From positions 3,968,001 to 4,032,000 of the forward strand of contig NZ_LT607410.1 in assembly GCF_900091515.1 (NCBI RefSeq): DNA of 64,000 bases, read 5' to 3'. The translations under genes and the position numbers were made by a program. How positions within the stretch are numbered: position 1 is the stretch's first letter; each line of letters opens with the position of its first letter. Shown in pieces: positions 8,234 to 17,357 of this stretch. This stretch comes from Micromonospora purpureochromogenes (GTDB lineage Bacteria > Actinomycetota > Actinomycetes > Mycobacteriales > Micromonosporaceae). The notes below the pieces were generated by a model that was given only the letters and a program-made list of their open reading frames with translations, ran no database searches and was not told the DNA's origin.

Positions 8234-9868
8234 TCAGTCGACGGCCGCGCCGATGTGCCAGGTGGCCGAGTCGAAGTCGGCGTACCCGCCGTCGGCGCCG
8301 ATGTCCTGCACCCAGAGGCCGGCGAACGCCCCGGTGAAGCCCCAACCCGTCGGCTCACCGTCCACCGCGCGGGCCGCGTGCTCGTCGGAGAGGATGGTGG
8401 CGTCGAGCACGGGCGACAGGGGCCGCCACCCGTCGCCGAGGTCGTAGGAGAACCGCAGGGCCGGCCCGTCGAAGACCACCCGCAGTCCGAGCCGCGCGCG
8501 CCGCCCCAGCCGCACGGTCGCCTCCGGGTACGCCGCGCGCCGGCCGGAGTCGCAGCTGAGCACCGCCAGCACCGGCTCTCCCGCGTCGTCCAGGCTGACG
8601 TAGGCGTAGTGCCAGTTGCGGCTGTTGTAGTAGCCGGTGATCCCGGCCAGCTGGCGGAAGGTCTCCGGCCGGAACTCCAGCACGGTGGACAGGGCGCAGC
8701 GCGGGTCGGTTACCCGGCGGGCGACCAGGCTGGGCCGGTGCCGCCCGACCGGTGACTGGCCGCCGACGATCCGCAGGTGGGAGGGACGGACGGCGAGGTC
8801 GACCCAGTCCGGGGTCGCCGGGCGGCGCAGGGTGGACCAGGCCGGCCCGAGGGTGGGGGCGTCGAAGTCATCGGTCGCCGGCTCCGCCGGCCACGGCGCC
8901 GGCGGCAGGTCGGGGGCGGCCACCACGTCAGCGGGTACGCCCCCGCGCACCCGGGGCCACCCGTCGGCGGTCCACTCGACCGGTTGCAGGGCGGTCTCCC
9001 GGCCCAGCACGCAGTTGCCCAGCGGGGTGTAGGGGCGGCCGGTGAGGTGGGCCAGGTACCACCGGCCGTCGCCGGTCTCGACCAGGCTGCCGTGGCCGGC
9101 CTTCTGCAACCGCAGCTCGGGCCGGCCGTGCGAGCTGATCAGCGGTCCGTCCGGGTCCGGCCGGTACGGACCGAAGAGCGACCGCGAGCGGGCCACCGTC
9201 GCCTGGTGCTCCCAGCTGGTGCCGCCCTCGGCCGTGAGCAGGTAGTACCAGCCGTCGCGGCGGTAGAGGTGCGGTCCCTCGGTGACCCCGGCGGTGGTGC
9301 CCTCGAAGATCAGCCGGGGCGGGCCGACGAGCCGCCCGGCCAGCGGGTCGTACCGCTGGATCTCGATGCCGCCGAACGAGTCCCGCCCGGGGCGCCAGTC
9401 CGCGCGCATGGCCAGCAGCCAGGTGCTGCCGTCGTCGTCGTGGAAGAGCGACGGGTCGAAGCCGTGCGCGTGCACGGGCACCGGGTCCGACCAGGGGCCG
9501 GTGACGTCGGGTGCGGTGACCACGTAGTTCTGCGGATCCCAGTAGCCGCCGGCGAAGCTGGCCACGTCGGTGTAGACGAGGTGGAACCGCCCGTGCGCGT
9601 ACGACAGGCAGGGCGCCCAGACGCCGCACGAGTCGCCGACGCCGGTGAGGTCGAGCAGGCGGCGCTCGGTGAGGAGGCCGCCGAGCGGCCGCCAGTGGAC
9701 CAGGTCCCGGGAGTGGTGCAGCCGCACCCCGGGGTACCACTCGAACGTCGAGGTGGCCAGGTAGTAGTCCTCCCCCACCCGCAGGATGGACGGGTCGGGG
9801 TGGAAGCCCGGCAGCACCGGGTTGTGGATCACACGGGTGGTGGTGGGCGTGGTTACCCCGCTGGTCAT
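8234..9868 (-). CDS. GH43 family beta-xylosidase (BxlA-like)
   Basis: A 544-residue protein with no signal peptide, so an intracellular exo-enzyme for imported xylo-oligosaccharides. NPVLPGFHPDPSI supplies the catalytic base D25, HGFDPSLFHDDDG the middle Asp region, and GVTEGPHLY the acid Glu. The C-terminal 200 residues are the beta-sandwich typical of GH43 xylosidases. The ATG at 9868 is preceded by GAGGAG. It is the last gene of the unit running from 13030 downward (binding protein, two permeases, hydrolase), matching the bxlEFGA order known in Streptomyces. An arabinofuranosidase is the main alternative. Confidence 0.88.
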   Translation of the reverse strand: MTSGVTTPTTTRVIHNPVLPGFHPDPSILRVGEDYYLATSTFEWYPGVRLHHSRDLVHWRPLGGLLTERRLLDLTGVGDSCGVWAPCLSYAHGRFHLVYTDVASFAGGYWDPQNYVVTAPDVTGPWSDPVPVHAHGFDPSLFHDDDGSTWLLAMRADWRPGRDSFGGIEIQRYDPLAGRLVGPPRLIFEGTTAGVTEGPHLYRRDGWYYLLTAEGGTSWEHQATVARSRSLFGPYRPDPDGPLISSHGRPELRLQKAGHGSLVETGDGRWYLAHLTGRPYTPLGNCVLGRETALQPVEWTADGWPRVRGGVPADVVAAPDLPPAPWPAEPATDDFDAPTLGPAWSTLRRPATPDWVDLAVRPSHLRIVGGQSPVGRHRPSLVARRVTDPRCALSTVLEFRPETFRQLAGITGYYNSRNWHYAYVSLDDAGEPVLAVLSCDSGRRAAYPEATVRLGRRARLGLRVVFDGPALRFSYDLGDGWRPLSPVLDATILSDEHAARAVDGEPTGWGFTGAFAGLWVQDIGADGGYADFDSATWHIGAAVD

Positions 9869-9894
9869 GGGGAGGTCTCCTCGTGGGGGGCGGG

Positions 9895-10824
9895 TCACTT
9901 GCCGAAGCCGGCGGTGAGGCCGCCGAGCAGGTGACGCCGGCCGAACAGGTAGAGGGTGAGCACCGGCAGGGCGGAGAACACCACCAGCGCCATCAGGCCG
10001 GGCACATCGGTGCCGAACTGGTTCTGGAAGTTCCACAACCCGAGCGGCAGCACCCGCTGCTCGCGGCTCTGGGTGAGGACGAGGGGGAAGAGGAAGCCGT
10101 TCCAGGCGCCCAACCCGCTGAAGATGCCGATGCTGACCAGGCCGGGCCGGGCCAGCGGCACGACGAGCCGGGTGAAGGTGCGCGCCGAGCCCGCCCCGTC
10201 GACGGTCATCGCCTCGTACAGCTCGTCGGGGATGTCGCGCAGCGTGCTGGTGAGCACGACGACCGACATGGGCAGGGAGAACGCCACGGTGGGCAGGATG
10301 ATCGCCGGCAGCGAGTCGTACAGCTGGAGCCGAGTGATGATCAGGTAGATCGGGACGACCACGGCCTGGGCGGGGATGGCCAGGCCGAGCAGGAAGAGCG
10401 AGAACCCGACCCGCACGGTCCGACTCGTGCCGCGCACGATCGCGTACGCCGCGGGCAGCGCGAGCGCGAGCACCAGCACGATCGTCGCGGCCGTCACCAC
10501 CGCGCTGTTGAGCAGCAGCCGGGCGAAGCCCTGCCCCAGCACCCGGCCGTAGTTGTCGAGGGTCAGCGTCCCGGGCAGGGCCAGCGCGCCGTCGTTGAGA
10601 TAGCCGTCGGGGGTGCGCAGGCTGGTGACCAGGATGTAGTAGAGCGGCAGCACCACCACGAGCAGCCACAGGGTCGCCCCGACACCGGCCGGCAGGTTCA
10701 CCGGCCCGCGGGCCCGCGCCCGGCCCGGGGCGGGCGGCAGATCGGCGCGTACCCCCGTCGTGGCGGGCGCGGGCGTGCCGCGCGTCGGCGGCGGCGCCGG
10801 CCGCACGGACTGCGGGTGTCTCAC
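9895..10824 (-). CDS. carbohydrate ABC transporter permease 2 (MalG/BxlG-type)
   Basis: A 309-residue inner-membrane protein with six predicted helices. The EAA-loop reads YEAMTVDGAGSARTFTRLVVP, diagnostic of CUT1 permeases coupling to an MsmK-type ATPase, which is not encoded here. The GTG start at 10824 overlaps the stop of the preceding permease in a GTGA tetranucleotide, indicating translational coupling. The N-terminal 30 residues are Pro/Arg-rich and cytoplasmic. Confidence 0.88.
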   Translation of the reverse strand: MRHPQSVRPAPPPTRGTPAPATTGVRADLPPAPGRARARGPVNLPAGVGATLWLLVVVLPLYYILVTSLRTPDGYLNDGALALPGTLTLDNYGRVLGQGFARLLLNSAVVTAATIVLVLALALPAAYAIVRGTSRTVRVGFSLFLLGLAIPAQAVVVPIYLIITRLQLYDSLPAIILPTVAFSLPMSVVVLTSTLRDIPDELYEAMTVDGAGSARTFTRLVVPLARPGLVSIGIFSGLGAWNGFLFPLVLTQSREQRVLPLGLWNFQNQFGTDVPGLMALVVFSALPVLTLYLFGRRHLLGGLTAGFGK

Positions 10825-11744
10825 AGGCCCTCCCGGTCGCTGGCCATCCGGTGGTAGCCGGTGGCGCGGACGATCAGCACCGACAGCACGGTGCCGACGG
10901 CCACCAGCAGCACCGACAGCGTGCTGGCGTAACCCATGTCGAAGCCGACGAAGCCCTTGATGTACATGTGCAGCGGCAGCACCCGGGTCTCGGTGCCCGG
11001 CCCACCACCGGTGAGCAGCAGGATCGTCTCGAAGTAGGTGAGCGACCCGACGATCATCAGCACCGAGGAGGCGACGATCGTGTGGCGCAGCAGCGGCAGG
11101 GTGATCGACCGGAACTGGCGTACCCGGTCGGCGCCGTCGATGGCCGCGGCCTCGTAGAGGGTCGCGGGGATCTGCCGGACGGCGGCCTGGTAGATCAGCG
11201 TGTGGAACGGGACGAACTGCCAGGCGATGACGAGGGCGACCACGTACAGCGCGCGGTCCGGGTCGCCGATCAGGTTGCCGTCGGGCGCGCCCAGCCAGGG
11301 CCCCAGCGTCGCCGCGGCGCCGAAATTGGGGTCCAGCAGGGACAGCCAGGCCAGCGCGATCGCGGCGGTGGAGAGCAGCAGGGGCAGGAAGAAGGCCGCC
11401 GAGAGGATCGCCCGGTTGCGCTGCGGCGCCGCCGCCCAGACGCCCAGCAGCAACGCCAGCGGCGTCTGCACCACCCAGCACAGCGCCGTCAGCAGCAGTG
11501 TGGTCCAGATGCCGTGGGTCAGGTCGGCGTCGTGGCGCAGCGCCCGCCAGTTGTCCAGGCCCGTCCACACCGGGTCGCCGAGCCCGTTCCAGCGGGTCAG
11601 GCTGAGGTAGGCCACGACCAGGATCGGCGCCAGCCCGAAGGCGGTGAAGAACAGCCCGGCGGGGACCGCCCAGAGCGCCCGCGGCCGGCCGTGCCGGCGC
11701 CGGTCCGCCGGGGCCCGGCCGAGGGCCGGCACGGCCGCGGTCAC
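10821..11744 (-). CDS. carbohydrate ABC transporter permease 1 (MalF/BxlF-type)
   Basis: A 307-residue protein with six hydrophobic helices and the CUT1 coupling loop YEAAAIDGADRVRQFRSITLP. It pairs with the downstream permease as a heterodimer. The GTG start at 11744 overlaps the stop of the binding-protein gene as GTGA, so the three transporter genes are translationally linked. No ATPase gene is nearby; such systems commonly share a multitask ATPase encoded elsewhere. Confidence 0.88.
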   Translation of the reverse strand: MTAAVPALGRAPADRRRHGRPRALWAVPAGLFFTAFGLAPILVVAYLSLTRWNGLGDPVWTGLDNWRALRHDADLTHGIWTTLLLTALCWVVQTPLALLLGVWAAAPQRNRAILSAAFFLPLLLSTAAIALAWLSLLDPNFGAAATLGPWLGAPDGNLIGDPDRALYVVALVIAWQFVPFHTLIYQAAVRQIPATLYEAAAIDGADRVRQFRSITLPLLRHTIVASSVLMIVGSLTYFETILLLTGGGPGTETRVLPLHMYIKGFVGFDMGYASTLSVLLVAVGTVLSVLIVRATGYHRMASDREGL

Positions 11745-13030
11745 CGCGCCTTCCCCATCGCGGCGACGAACTCGGCCGCGGTGAGCTGGGAGAGGAAGAG
11801 CTTCTGCAGGTTGGTCAGCAGCTCGCTGCCGACCGAGGGCGGCAGCGCCTGGTCCCAGGACTGGGTGAACGACGACGCGCCGGACACCAGCTGGTAGGTG
11901 AAGGTGGTGAACTCGGCGCCCGGGGTGCCGGCCAGCTTGGTCTCCACGCCCTTGACCGCCGGTACCTGCCCGGCGGTGATCAGCCCCTGTACGTACGACT
12001 CGGAGGTCAGGGTCCGCTTCAGGAAGTCGACCGCCGTGTCGGGGTGCTTGGAGCTGGCCGACACCGAGTAGTAGTTGCTCGGGTTGCCGACCACCGCCGT
12101 CGGGTCGCCGGCGCCGTCGGCGACCGTCGGGAAGGGCAGCCAGCCCAGCTTGCCGTCCTTGACGAAGGCCGGGTTGTTGGTCAGCTGGGTGGAGTACTCC
12201 CAGCTGCCCATGAGGAACATGGCGGCCTTGCCGGTGGCGAAGAGCTTGGAGGCGCCGGAGTTGTCGTAGTTGATCGAGGCGAAGTTCGCGCCGAACGCGC
12301 CCCGCTTCGCCAGCTCCTGGCACATCGTGGCGGCCCGCACCACCGCCGGGTCCGACCAGGCGCCGGCCGTGCCGGCGGCGATCGCGGCGAACTTGTCGGG
12401 CCCGCCCACCCGGTCCAACAGGTACTCCAGGTACATCAGTTCGGTCCAGCCCTGCGAGCCGGGCAGCGCGATCGGGGTGACCCCCTTGGCCTTCAGCGCG
12501 TCGACGACTGCCAGCAGCTGGTCGTACGTCTTCGGCGGCTCGAGCCCGGCGGCGGCGAAGACGCCCTTGTGGTAGTAGAGGATCACCGGCTGGATCCCGT
12601 TCATCGGCAGGGCGTACTGCCGGCCGTCGACCTGCCCCACCGACAGCACGCTCGGCAGGAACGCGGCGGACAGGTCGGCCGTCCGGTCGGTCAGGTCGAC
12701 CACCTGGCCGGCCTTGACGAACTGGGCGAGGTTGCCGCCGCCCCAGTTGAAGAAGACGTCCGGCGCCTGCGGCGACCCCATCGCCACCTGGAGCTTCTGC
12801 TTGTAGGCGTCGTTGACGTACGTGGTGAACTGGATCTTGTTCTCGGCACCGGAGTTGTAGGCGTCGATGGCGGGCTTGACCACCTTCTGGTATTCGGCGT
12901 CCTGCAGAGCCCAGAGCTGAAGCTGGTCACCTCCGCCCGGCCCGGAGTTGCCGCACGCGGCGAGCGAGCCCAGCGCGCTGGTGCTGAGCAGGGCTGCGGC
13001 CGTACCACCCAGGAAATCGCGCCGACGCAT
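11741..13030 (-). CDS. sugar-binding lipoprotein of a xylobiose-type ABC transporter (BxlE-like)
   Basis: A 429-residue extracytoplasmic binding protein. The leader combines a twin-arginine motif (MRRRDFLGG) with a lipobox LAAC, so C26 should be lipidated after Tat export. The mature part is a type-1 (MalE-like) binding fold, containing for example ALPMNGIQPVILYYHKGVF. It is the first gene of the transporter unit and divergent from a LacI repressor. Xylo-oligosaccharides are inferred from the GH43 partner and the operator motifs, not from binding residues. Confidence 0.87.
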   Translation of the reverse strand: MRRRDFLGGTAAALLSTSALGSLAACGNSGPGGGDQLQLWALQDAEYQKVVKPAIDAYNSGAENKIQFTTYVNDAYKQKLQVAMGSPQAPDVFFNWGGGNLAQFVKAGQVVDLTDRTADLSAAFLPSVLSVGQVDGRQYALPMNGIQPVILYYHKGVFAAAGLEPPKTYDQLLAVVDALKAKGVTPIALPGSQGWTELMYLEYLLDRVGGPDKFAAIAAGTAGAWSDPAVVRAATMCQELAKRGAFGANFASINYDNSGASKLFATGKAAMFLMGSWEYSTQLTNNPAFVKDGKLGWLPFPTVADGAGDPTAVVGNPSNYYSVSASSKHPDTAVDFLKRTLTSESYVQGLITAGQVPAVKGVETKLAGTPGAEFTTFTYQLVSGASSFTQSWDQALPPSVGSELLTNLQKLFLSQLTAAEFVAAMGKAR

Positions 13031-13092
13031 GGCCGACCACCGTCCTCTCCACGACCCGGCCGCGCCCGACCGGATGCCTCGATAAGTTTCGG

Positions 13093-13101
13093 GAAAGTTT
13101 C
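13093..13101. promoter_or_regulatory. GAAA-G-TTTC operator near the ABC/GH43 operon
   Basis: A perfect GAAAGTTTC palindrome within GGGAAAGTTTCGATTTCG, 63 bases upstream of the binding-protein start. It shares its core with the second palindrome near the lacI-type gene and resembles the GAAA-N-TTTC inverted repeats found upstream of actinomycete xylan genes. Confidence 0.7.
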
Positions 13102-13205
13102 GATTTCGAGGCAGACTAGGCAGCGCCGCGAGATCGGGTCAAGGGGTCGCTGTCGATGGAACGGCAGCGGAAGCTAACGGATCGGACACGCCGGTGCGCA
13201 GGTTT

Positions 13206-13216
13206 CGAAACTTTCG
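13206..13216. promoter_or_regulatory. CGAAA-C-TTTCG operator near the LacI regulator
   Basis: CGAAACTTTCG is a perfect odd palindrome 46 bases upstream of the regulator start, and overlaps a second palindrome GTTTCGAAAC (13202-13211). Two sites in one divergent region suggest autoregulation plus repression of the transporter operon. Confidence 0.75.
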
Positions 13217-13261
13217 GGATACGATCGAGGGCAGGGCACATCGATCGCCGAGGAGAGTGGC

Positions 13262-14275
13262 ATGCCGGAGACGCGGGCGACCCTGTCGGAGATCGCGGCC
13301 GCCGCCGGCGTGTCCGTGCCCACCGTCTCGAAGGTGCTCAACGGCCGGCCGGACGTCGCGCCCACCACCCGCCAGAAGGTGCAGGACCTGCTCGATCGGC
13401 GCGGCTACACGGCCCGGCGGGCCACCTCCTCCGGCGGCGCTGGCCTCATCGACCTGGTCTTCCGCGACCTCGGCAGCCCCTGGGCGATGCAGATCCTCGA
13501 CGGCGTCGAGGAACTGGCCTACCGGGCCGGCATGGGGGTGGTGGTCTCCGCCGTGCACGGCCGGCACCGCACCCGCCCCGACCGGCGCTGGATCGAGCAG
13601 CTCTCCGCCCGCCGGTGCGACGGGGTGCTGCTGGTGCTCTCCGACCTCTCCCTGAGCCAGCAGAGCCAACTCGACGAGCTGGGCATCCCGGTGGTCATCA
13701 TCGACCCGGCCGGGCAGCCCGGCGCGGGCATCCCGTCCGTCGGCGCGACGAACTGGGCCGGTGGCGTCGCGGCCACGGAGCACCTGCTCGGCCTCGGCCA
13801 CGACCGGATCGCCGTGATCGGCGGCCAGCCCACCGTGCCGTGCAGCCGGGCCCGCGTCGACGGCTACCGGGCCGCGATGAACGCGGCGGGCCGCAAGATC
13901 CCCGCCGGCTACGTCCGGCACGGCGACTTCAACGCGCCGTCCGGGTACCGCGAGATGAACGCCCTGCTCGACCTCTCCCGCCCACCCACCGCCGTCTTCG
14001 CCTGCGCCGATCAGATGGCCCTCGGCGCCTACGAGGCGCTCTACGAGCGCGGCGCTCGGGTCCCCGACGACGTGAGCATCGTCGGCTTCGACGACCTGGA
14101 CGCCGCCCGCTGGTCGGCCCCGCCGCTGACCACCGTCCGCCAGCCGCTGACCGAGATGGCCGGGATGGCGACCCGGATGCTGCTCGCGCTGATCGCCGGC
14201 GAGGAGCTGGACAGCCACCGCATCGAGCTGGCCACCCCGCTGATCGTCCGGCAGAGCACCCGCCGGCCGGCCTGA
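13262..14275 (+). CDS. LacI-family repressor of the xylo-oligosaccharide unit (BxlR/XylR-like)
   Basis: A 337-residue protein. The N-terminal HTH reads TLSEIAAAAGVSVPTVSKVLNGR, with the hinge region after RRGYTARR. The rest is a periplasmic-binding-like effector domain ending in the typical PLTEMAGMATRMLL and LIVRQSTRRP. The ATG at 13262 has a GAGGAGAG site. It is divergent from the binding-protein/permease/GH43 operon, with palindromes between them, so it is the probable sugar-responsive repressor. The effector is inferred to be a xylo-sugar. Confidence 0.88.
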   Translation: MPETRATLSEIAAAAGVSVPTVSKVLNGRPDVAPTTRQKVQDLLDRRGYTARRATSSGGAGLIDLVFRDLGSPWAMQILDGVEELAYRAGMGVVVSAVHGRHRTRPDRRWIEQLSARRCDGVLLVLSDLSLSQQSQLDELGIPVVIIDPAGQPGAGIPSVGATNWAGGVAATEHLLGLGHDRIAVIGGQPTVPCSRARVDGYRAAMNAAGRKIPAGYVRHGDFNAPSGYREMNALLDLSRPPTAVFACADQMALGAYEALYERGARVPDDVSIVGFDDLDAARWSAPPLTTVRQPLTEMAGMATRMLLALIAGEELDSHRIELATPLIVRQSTRRPA

Positions 14276-14419
14276 ACGCCGCCCCACCTTCCCCGGTCCG
14301 CAAGCCCGGCGCCGCCGCGGCTGCTCCCGGCCGTGCCGACGAAATTGCCGGGGCGGATCGGCGCGCGGATTGAACGACCGGCGCCCCGGCACCGTACGAC
14401 CGGGTGAAGGGAGCTGCTC

Positions 14420-15145
14420 ATGAAGCGCATCACCCCGTTGCTGACCCTGCTGACCGGGGCCGGGACGGCCGCCGTGCTGTTCGCGATGAGCGCCCAGGCG
14501 GCGCCGCGTACGGTCCAGCCGACGGCCGCCGCCACCCCCTCGGCCAGCGCCACGGCCCCGCCCGCCGCGCCATCGACACCACCGGCCGACCCGACCGGGC
14601 AACCGCCCGCGCAGCCGTCCGAGCAGCGCGGCCGCCCCGGCGCTCCCACCACCGCCCCGGCCGCGCCGGTCACCGCGAACTGGACCGGCCGGCTCGACGG
14701 CGGCGCCACCGTCGCCATCACGGCCACCAAGGGCACGGCCGTGGCGTACGTCTGCGACGGCCGCCGGCTGGAGATCTGGCTGCGGGGCACCGCCGCGGAC
14801 GGCCGGCTGAAGCTGACCGGCAAGAAGGGCGCCACCCTCACCGCCACGATCGGCGACGGCGACCTCGCCGGCGAACTGGTCGTCGGCGACCAGCGGTGGA
14901 CGTTCACCGCCAAGGCCGGCGCCACACCCGCGCCCGTGCTCTACCGGGCCACCGCGCAGACGCGCAGGACCGGCGTCGACGGCGGTTGGATCATGCTGCC
15001 GGACGGCTCCCAGATCGGCGTGCTCACCCGCGACGGCTCCCCGGCGCCGGCCCCCCCGCTCGACCCGGCGTTCGGCACCACGATCGTCGACGGCAGCACC
15101 GTCACCGCCGAGCCGGTGGCCGGCGTCCCGGAGACGGCGGAGTGA
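14420..15145 (+). CDS. secreted proline-rich protein of unknown function
   Basis: A 241-residue protein with a clear signal peptide ending near AMSAQAAP, a 60-residue Ala/Pro/Thr linker, then a compact beta-rich domain (about 85-175, beginning ANWTGRLDGGATVAI, with one Cys in VCDGRRLEIW). No family was recognised. AAGGGAG precedes the ATG. Its stop overlaps the GTG of the membrane gene (GTGA), and a Rieske protein follows, so it is probably an extracytoplasmic component of that redox module. Confidence 0.7.
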   Translation: MKRITPLLTLLTGAGTAAVLFAMSAQAAPRTVQPTAAATPSASATAPPAAPSTPPADPTGQPPAQPSEQRGRPGAPTTAPAAPVTANWTGRLDGGATVAITATKGTAVAYVCDGRRLEIWLRGTAADGRLKLTGKKGATLTATIGDGDLAGELVVGDQRWTFTAKAGATPAPVLYRATAQTRRTGVDGGWIMLPDGSQIGVLTRDGSPAPAPPLDPAFGTTIVDGSTVTAEPVAGVPETAE

Positions 15146-15783
15146 GGGTCGGCCCCCGGCACGGCGTCGACGCGGACTCCGCCGACGACACCACGCCGGT
15201 CGTGCACGTACGGTTCGACCCGCCTCCCGCACCGGACCGGCCCGGCACGCTCGGTGCGCCCCGGGCGTCGCTGCTCGTTCCGGTGCTGGCGGGCGCGGCC
15301 GTCGCGGTGGCCGCCGGCGTCTACGGTCGGCTCCACACCCCGACCGGCATCGCCGTCAACCTGGCCGGCTTCTCCAGCCCGCAGGCGGTGAAGGTGTGGC
15401 TGGGCAGCGGCGCGGCGTTCTTCGCCGTCCTCCAGTTGCTCTCGGCGCTGGCGATGTGGGGCCGGCTGGGCGGCCTCTCCCCGTCCTGGGCGGGCACCGC
15501 GCACCGCTGGTCGGGCCGGATGGCGTTCCTGCTGACCGTGCCGGTGGCGGTGCACTGCCTCTACGCGCTCGGCTTCGCCGACCACGACCCGCGCACCCTG
15601 CTGCACTCGCTGCTCGGCTGCCTGTTCTTCGGCGCCTTCACCACCAAGATGCTCGCCCTGCCCCGGCCGGGCCTGGCCGGCTGGGTGCTGCCGGTGGCCG
15701 GCGGGGTGGTCTTCACCGTCCTGATTGGCATCTGGCTGACCTCGTCGCTGTGGTACTTCACCACGGTCGGCGTCGGCACCTGA
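15142..15783 (+). CDS. DUF6529-like polytopic membrane protein
   Basis: A 213-residue protein with a polar N-terminus of about 45 residues and five to six hydrophobic segments. Conserved-looking histidines lie in helix contexts (HRWSGR, HCLYALGF, HSLLGC), an arrangement like cytochrome b561-type haem proteins. Haem binding is an inference. I associate it with the DUF6529 group seen in actinomycetes. It is translationally coupled to the upstream secreted protein and lies 22 bases before the Rieske gene, so an electron-transfer unit is plausible. Confidence 0.65.
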   Translation: MRVGPRHGVDADSADDTTPVVHVRFDPPPAPDRPGTLGAPRASLLVPVLAGAAVAVAAGVYGRLHTPTGIAVNLAGFSSPQAVKVWLGSGAAFFAVLQLLSALAMWGRLGGLSPSWAGTAHRWSGRMAFLLTVPVAVHCLYALGFADHDPRTLLHSLLGCLFFGAFTTKMLALPRPGLAGWVLPVAGGVVFTVLIGIWLTSSLWYFTTVGVGT

Positions 15784-15805
15784 GGTACGAGAGGAAGGCG
15801 AGGAC

Positions 15806-16246
15806 ATGGTCGACGACCCCGATCCCGGCTGCCCGTCCCGGCGGGCGATGCTGGCCGGTGCCGGCGCGGCGGGCGTCACCGCCCTGCTGACCGGCTGCCA
15901 GACGTACGGCGAGGCCGCAGCCCCGGCCAGCGAGGCGACCGGCGCGGCGGGCGGAGCGGCCAAGCCGCTGGCCACGGTGGCGGACATCCCCGTCGGCGGC
16001 GGGAGGATCTTCGCCGCCCAGGGGGTGGTGGTCACCCAGCCCACCGAGGGCACCATCAAGGCGTTCTCGGCCAGGTGCACCCACCAGGGCTGCACCGTCA
16101 CCGCCGTCCGCGACCGCACCATCGTCTGCGCGTGCCACAACAGCGTCTTCGACATCGCCGACGGCTCGGTGCGCGGCGGACCGGCCGGTCAGCCGCTGCC
16201 GGAGGCGGCCGTCTCGGTGGAGGGGAACAGCATCCGGCTGGCCTGA
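15806..16246 (+). CDS. membrane-anchored Rieske [2Fe-2S] protein
   Basis: A 146-residue protein. The leader has SRRAMLAGAG (Tat-like) and an LTGC lipobox with C31, so it is probably exported folded and lipidated. The Rieske motifs are C-T-H-Q-G-C (C91, H93) and C-A-C-H (C108, H111), and C96 and C110 are placed to form the usual disulfide. It is shorter than bc1 Rieske subunits and lacks a transmembrane helix. As the third gene of the operon it likely exchanges electrons with the adjacent membrane protein. Confidence 0.88.
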   Translation: MVDDPDPGCPSRRAMLAGAGAAGVTALLTGCQTYGEAAAPASEATGAAGGAAKPLATVADIPVGGGRIFAAQGVVVTQPTEGTIKAFSARCTHQGCTVTAVRDRTIVCACHNSVFDIADGSVRGGPAGQPLPEAAVSVEGNSIRLA

Positions 16247-16611
16247 CCGGGCGGGACGGACCGCGCGCTCAGCTGTCGGGGGGTGACCGCCCGCAGCCGG
16301 TGCCGGGCCATCGCGTGGCCGAACGAGGTCCCGCCGCCCACAGGATCGCGCCCGGCGGGCGCCTCCGGGCGGCCGGCCCGGCGGGCGACGCCCGGACGGT
16401 CCGGGGTCGCCGCGACCGGAGGGGACGGTAGAGTGGACCACCGCAGCCGACGCCCCGCCAGGCGTCGCGAGCGAGCGTCAAGCAGCGGCGCTGGTCCCCG
16501 GTCCGCCCCCGCGGAGCCGCATCCGCGGCCGACGGGAGTGGGCCGTTCCCATCATGCGCTGCCCCGGCTCCGCCGGAACGATTGCGCCGGTTCGCAAGGA
16601 CGTCAGACGCC
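16247..16611. other. intergenic region before GAF-ANTAR gene
   Basis: No gene is supported in these 365 bases. GGTAGAGT at 16427-16434 is a possible -10 element; a similar GGTAGAGT occurs at 18987-18994 before the repeat-rich surface gene. Confidence 0.35.
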
Positions 16612-17349
16612 ATGCCGCAGTCCCCCCTCGACCTGACCGAGGCCTTCATCCAGCTGGGCACGATCCGCCACGACGAGACGGGCCTGGACGCCATCCTGAC
16701 CCGGATCGCCCAGGTCGCCCGGGACGGCATCCCGGGGGCCGCCGAGGTGTCGGTGACGCTGGTGCACGGCACCGAGGCCACCACCGCCGCCTACACCGGC
16801 GACCTGGCGCTGCGCCTCGACGAGTGGCAGTACGAGCAGGGTCGGGGCCCGTGCCTGGACGCGGCGACGACCGGCACGGTGATGATCGTGACGGACATGG
16901 CGACGGAGAGCCGGTGGCCGGAGTGGGCGCGGCGGGCGAGCGAGGCCGGCGCGGGCAGCTCGATGTCGATCGGCCTACCAATCCAGGAGGCGGTGGTCGG
17001 AGCGTTGAACGTCTACGGCACCCGGCCCGGCGCGTTCGACGAGGTGGCGGAGGCCGCGCAGACCTTCGCCGACCACGCCGCGGTCGCCCTGGCCAACGCC
17101 CACCTTTATGACAGCACCGCGAACCTCGCCCAGCAGATGCAGTCGGCGATGCACAGCCGGGCGGTCATCGAGCAGGCGAAGGGGATCATCATGGGGCAGC
17201 GGCGGTGCTCGGCGGACGAGGCGTTCGCGATCCTGGCCAAGGTGTCGCAGAACTCCAACCGCAAGGTGCGTGACGTGGCCGAGTCATTGGTGCGTCAGGT
17301 CACCGCCGGTGGCGCGGCGCCCCGGCAGTCGACCCGCCCGGAGGGCTGA
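16612..17349 (+). CDS. GAF-ANTAR domain RNA-binding antiterminator regulator (copy 1)
   Basis: A 245-residue protein. A GAF sensor domain (about 25-165, with YEQGRGPCLDAA and SMSIGLPIQEAVVGALNVYG) is followed by an ANTAR domain (about 180-235: AVIEQAKGIIMGQRRCSADEAF). ANTAR proteins bind paired RNA hairpins and prevent termination. The ATG at 16612, with AAGGA upstream, is preferred over a TTG at 16582. Its 3' end converges, 8 bases apart, on a close paralogue, suggesting inverted duplication. Confidence 0.87.
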   Translation: MPQSPLDLTEAFIQLGTIRHDETGLDAILTRIAQVARDGIPGAAEVSVTLVHGTEATTAAYTGDLALRLDEWQYEQGRGPCLDAATTGTVMIVTDMATESRWPEWARRASEAGAGSSMSIGLPIQEAVVGALNVYGTRPGAFDEVAEAAQTFADHAAVALANAHLYDSTANLAQQMQSAMHSRAVIEQAKGIIMGQRRCSADEAFAILAKVSQNSNRKVRDVAESLVRQVTAGGAAPRQSTRPEG

Positions 17350-17357
17350 GTCACCAC

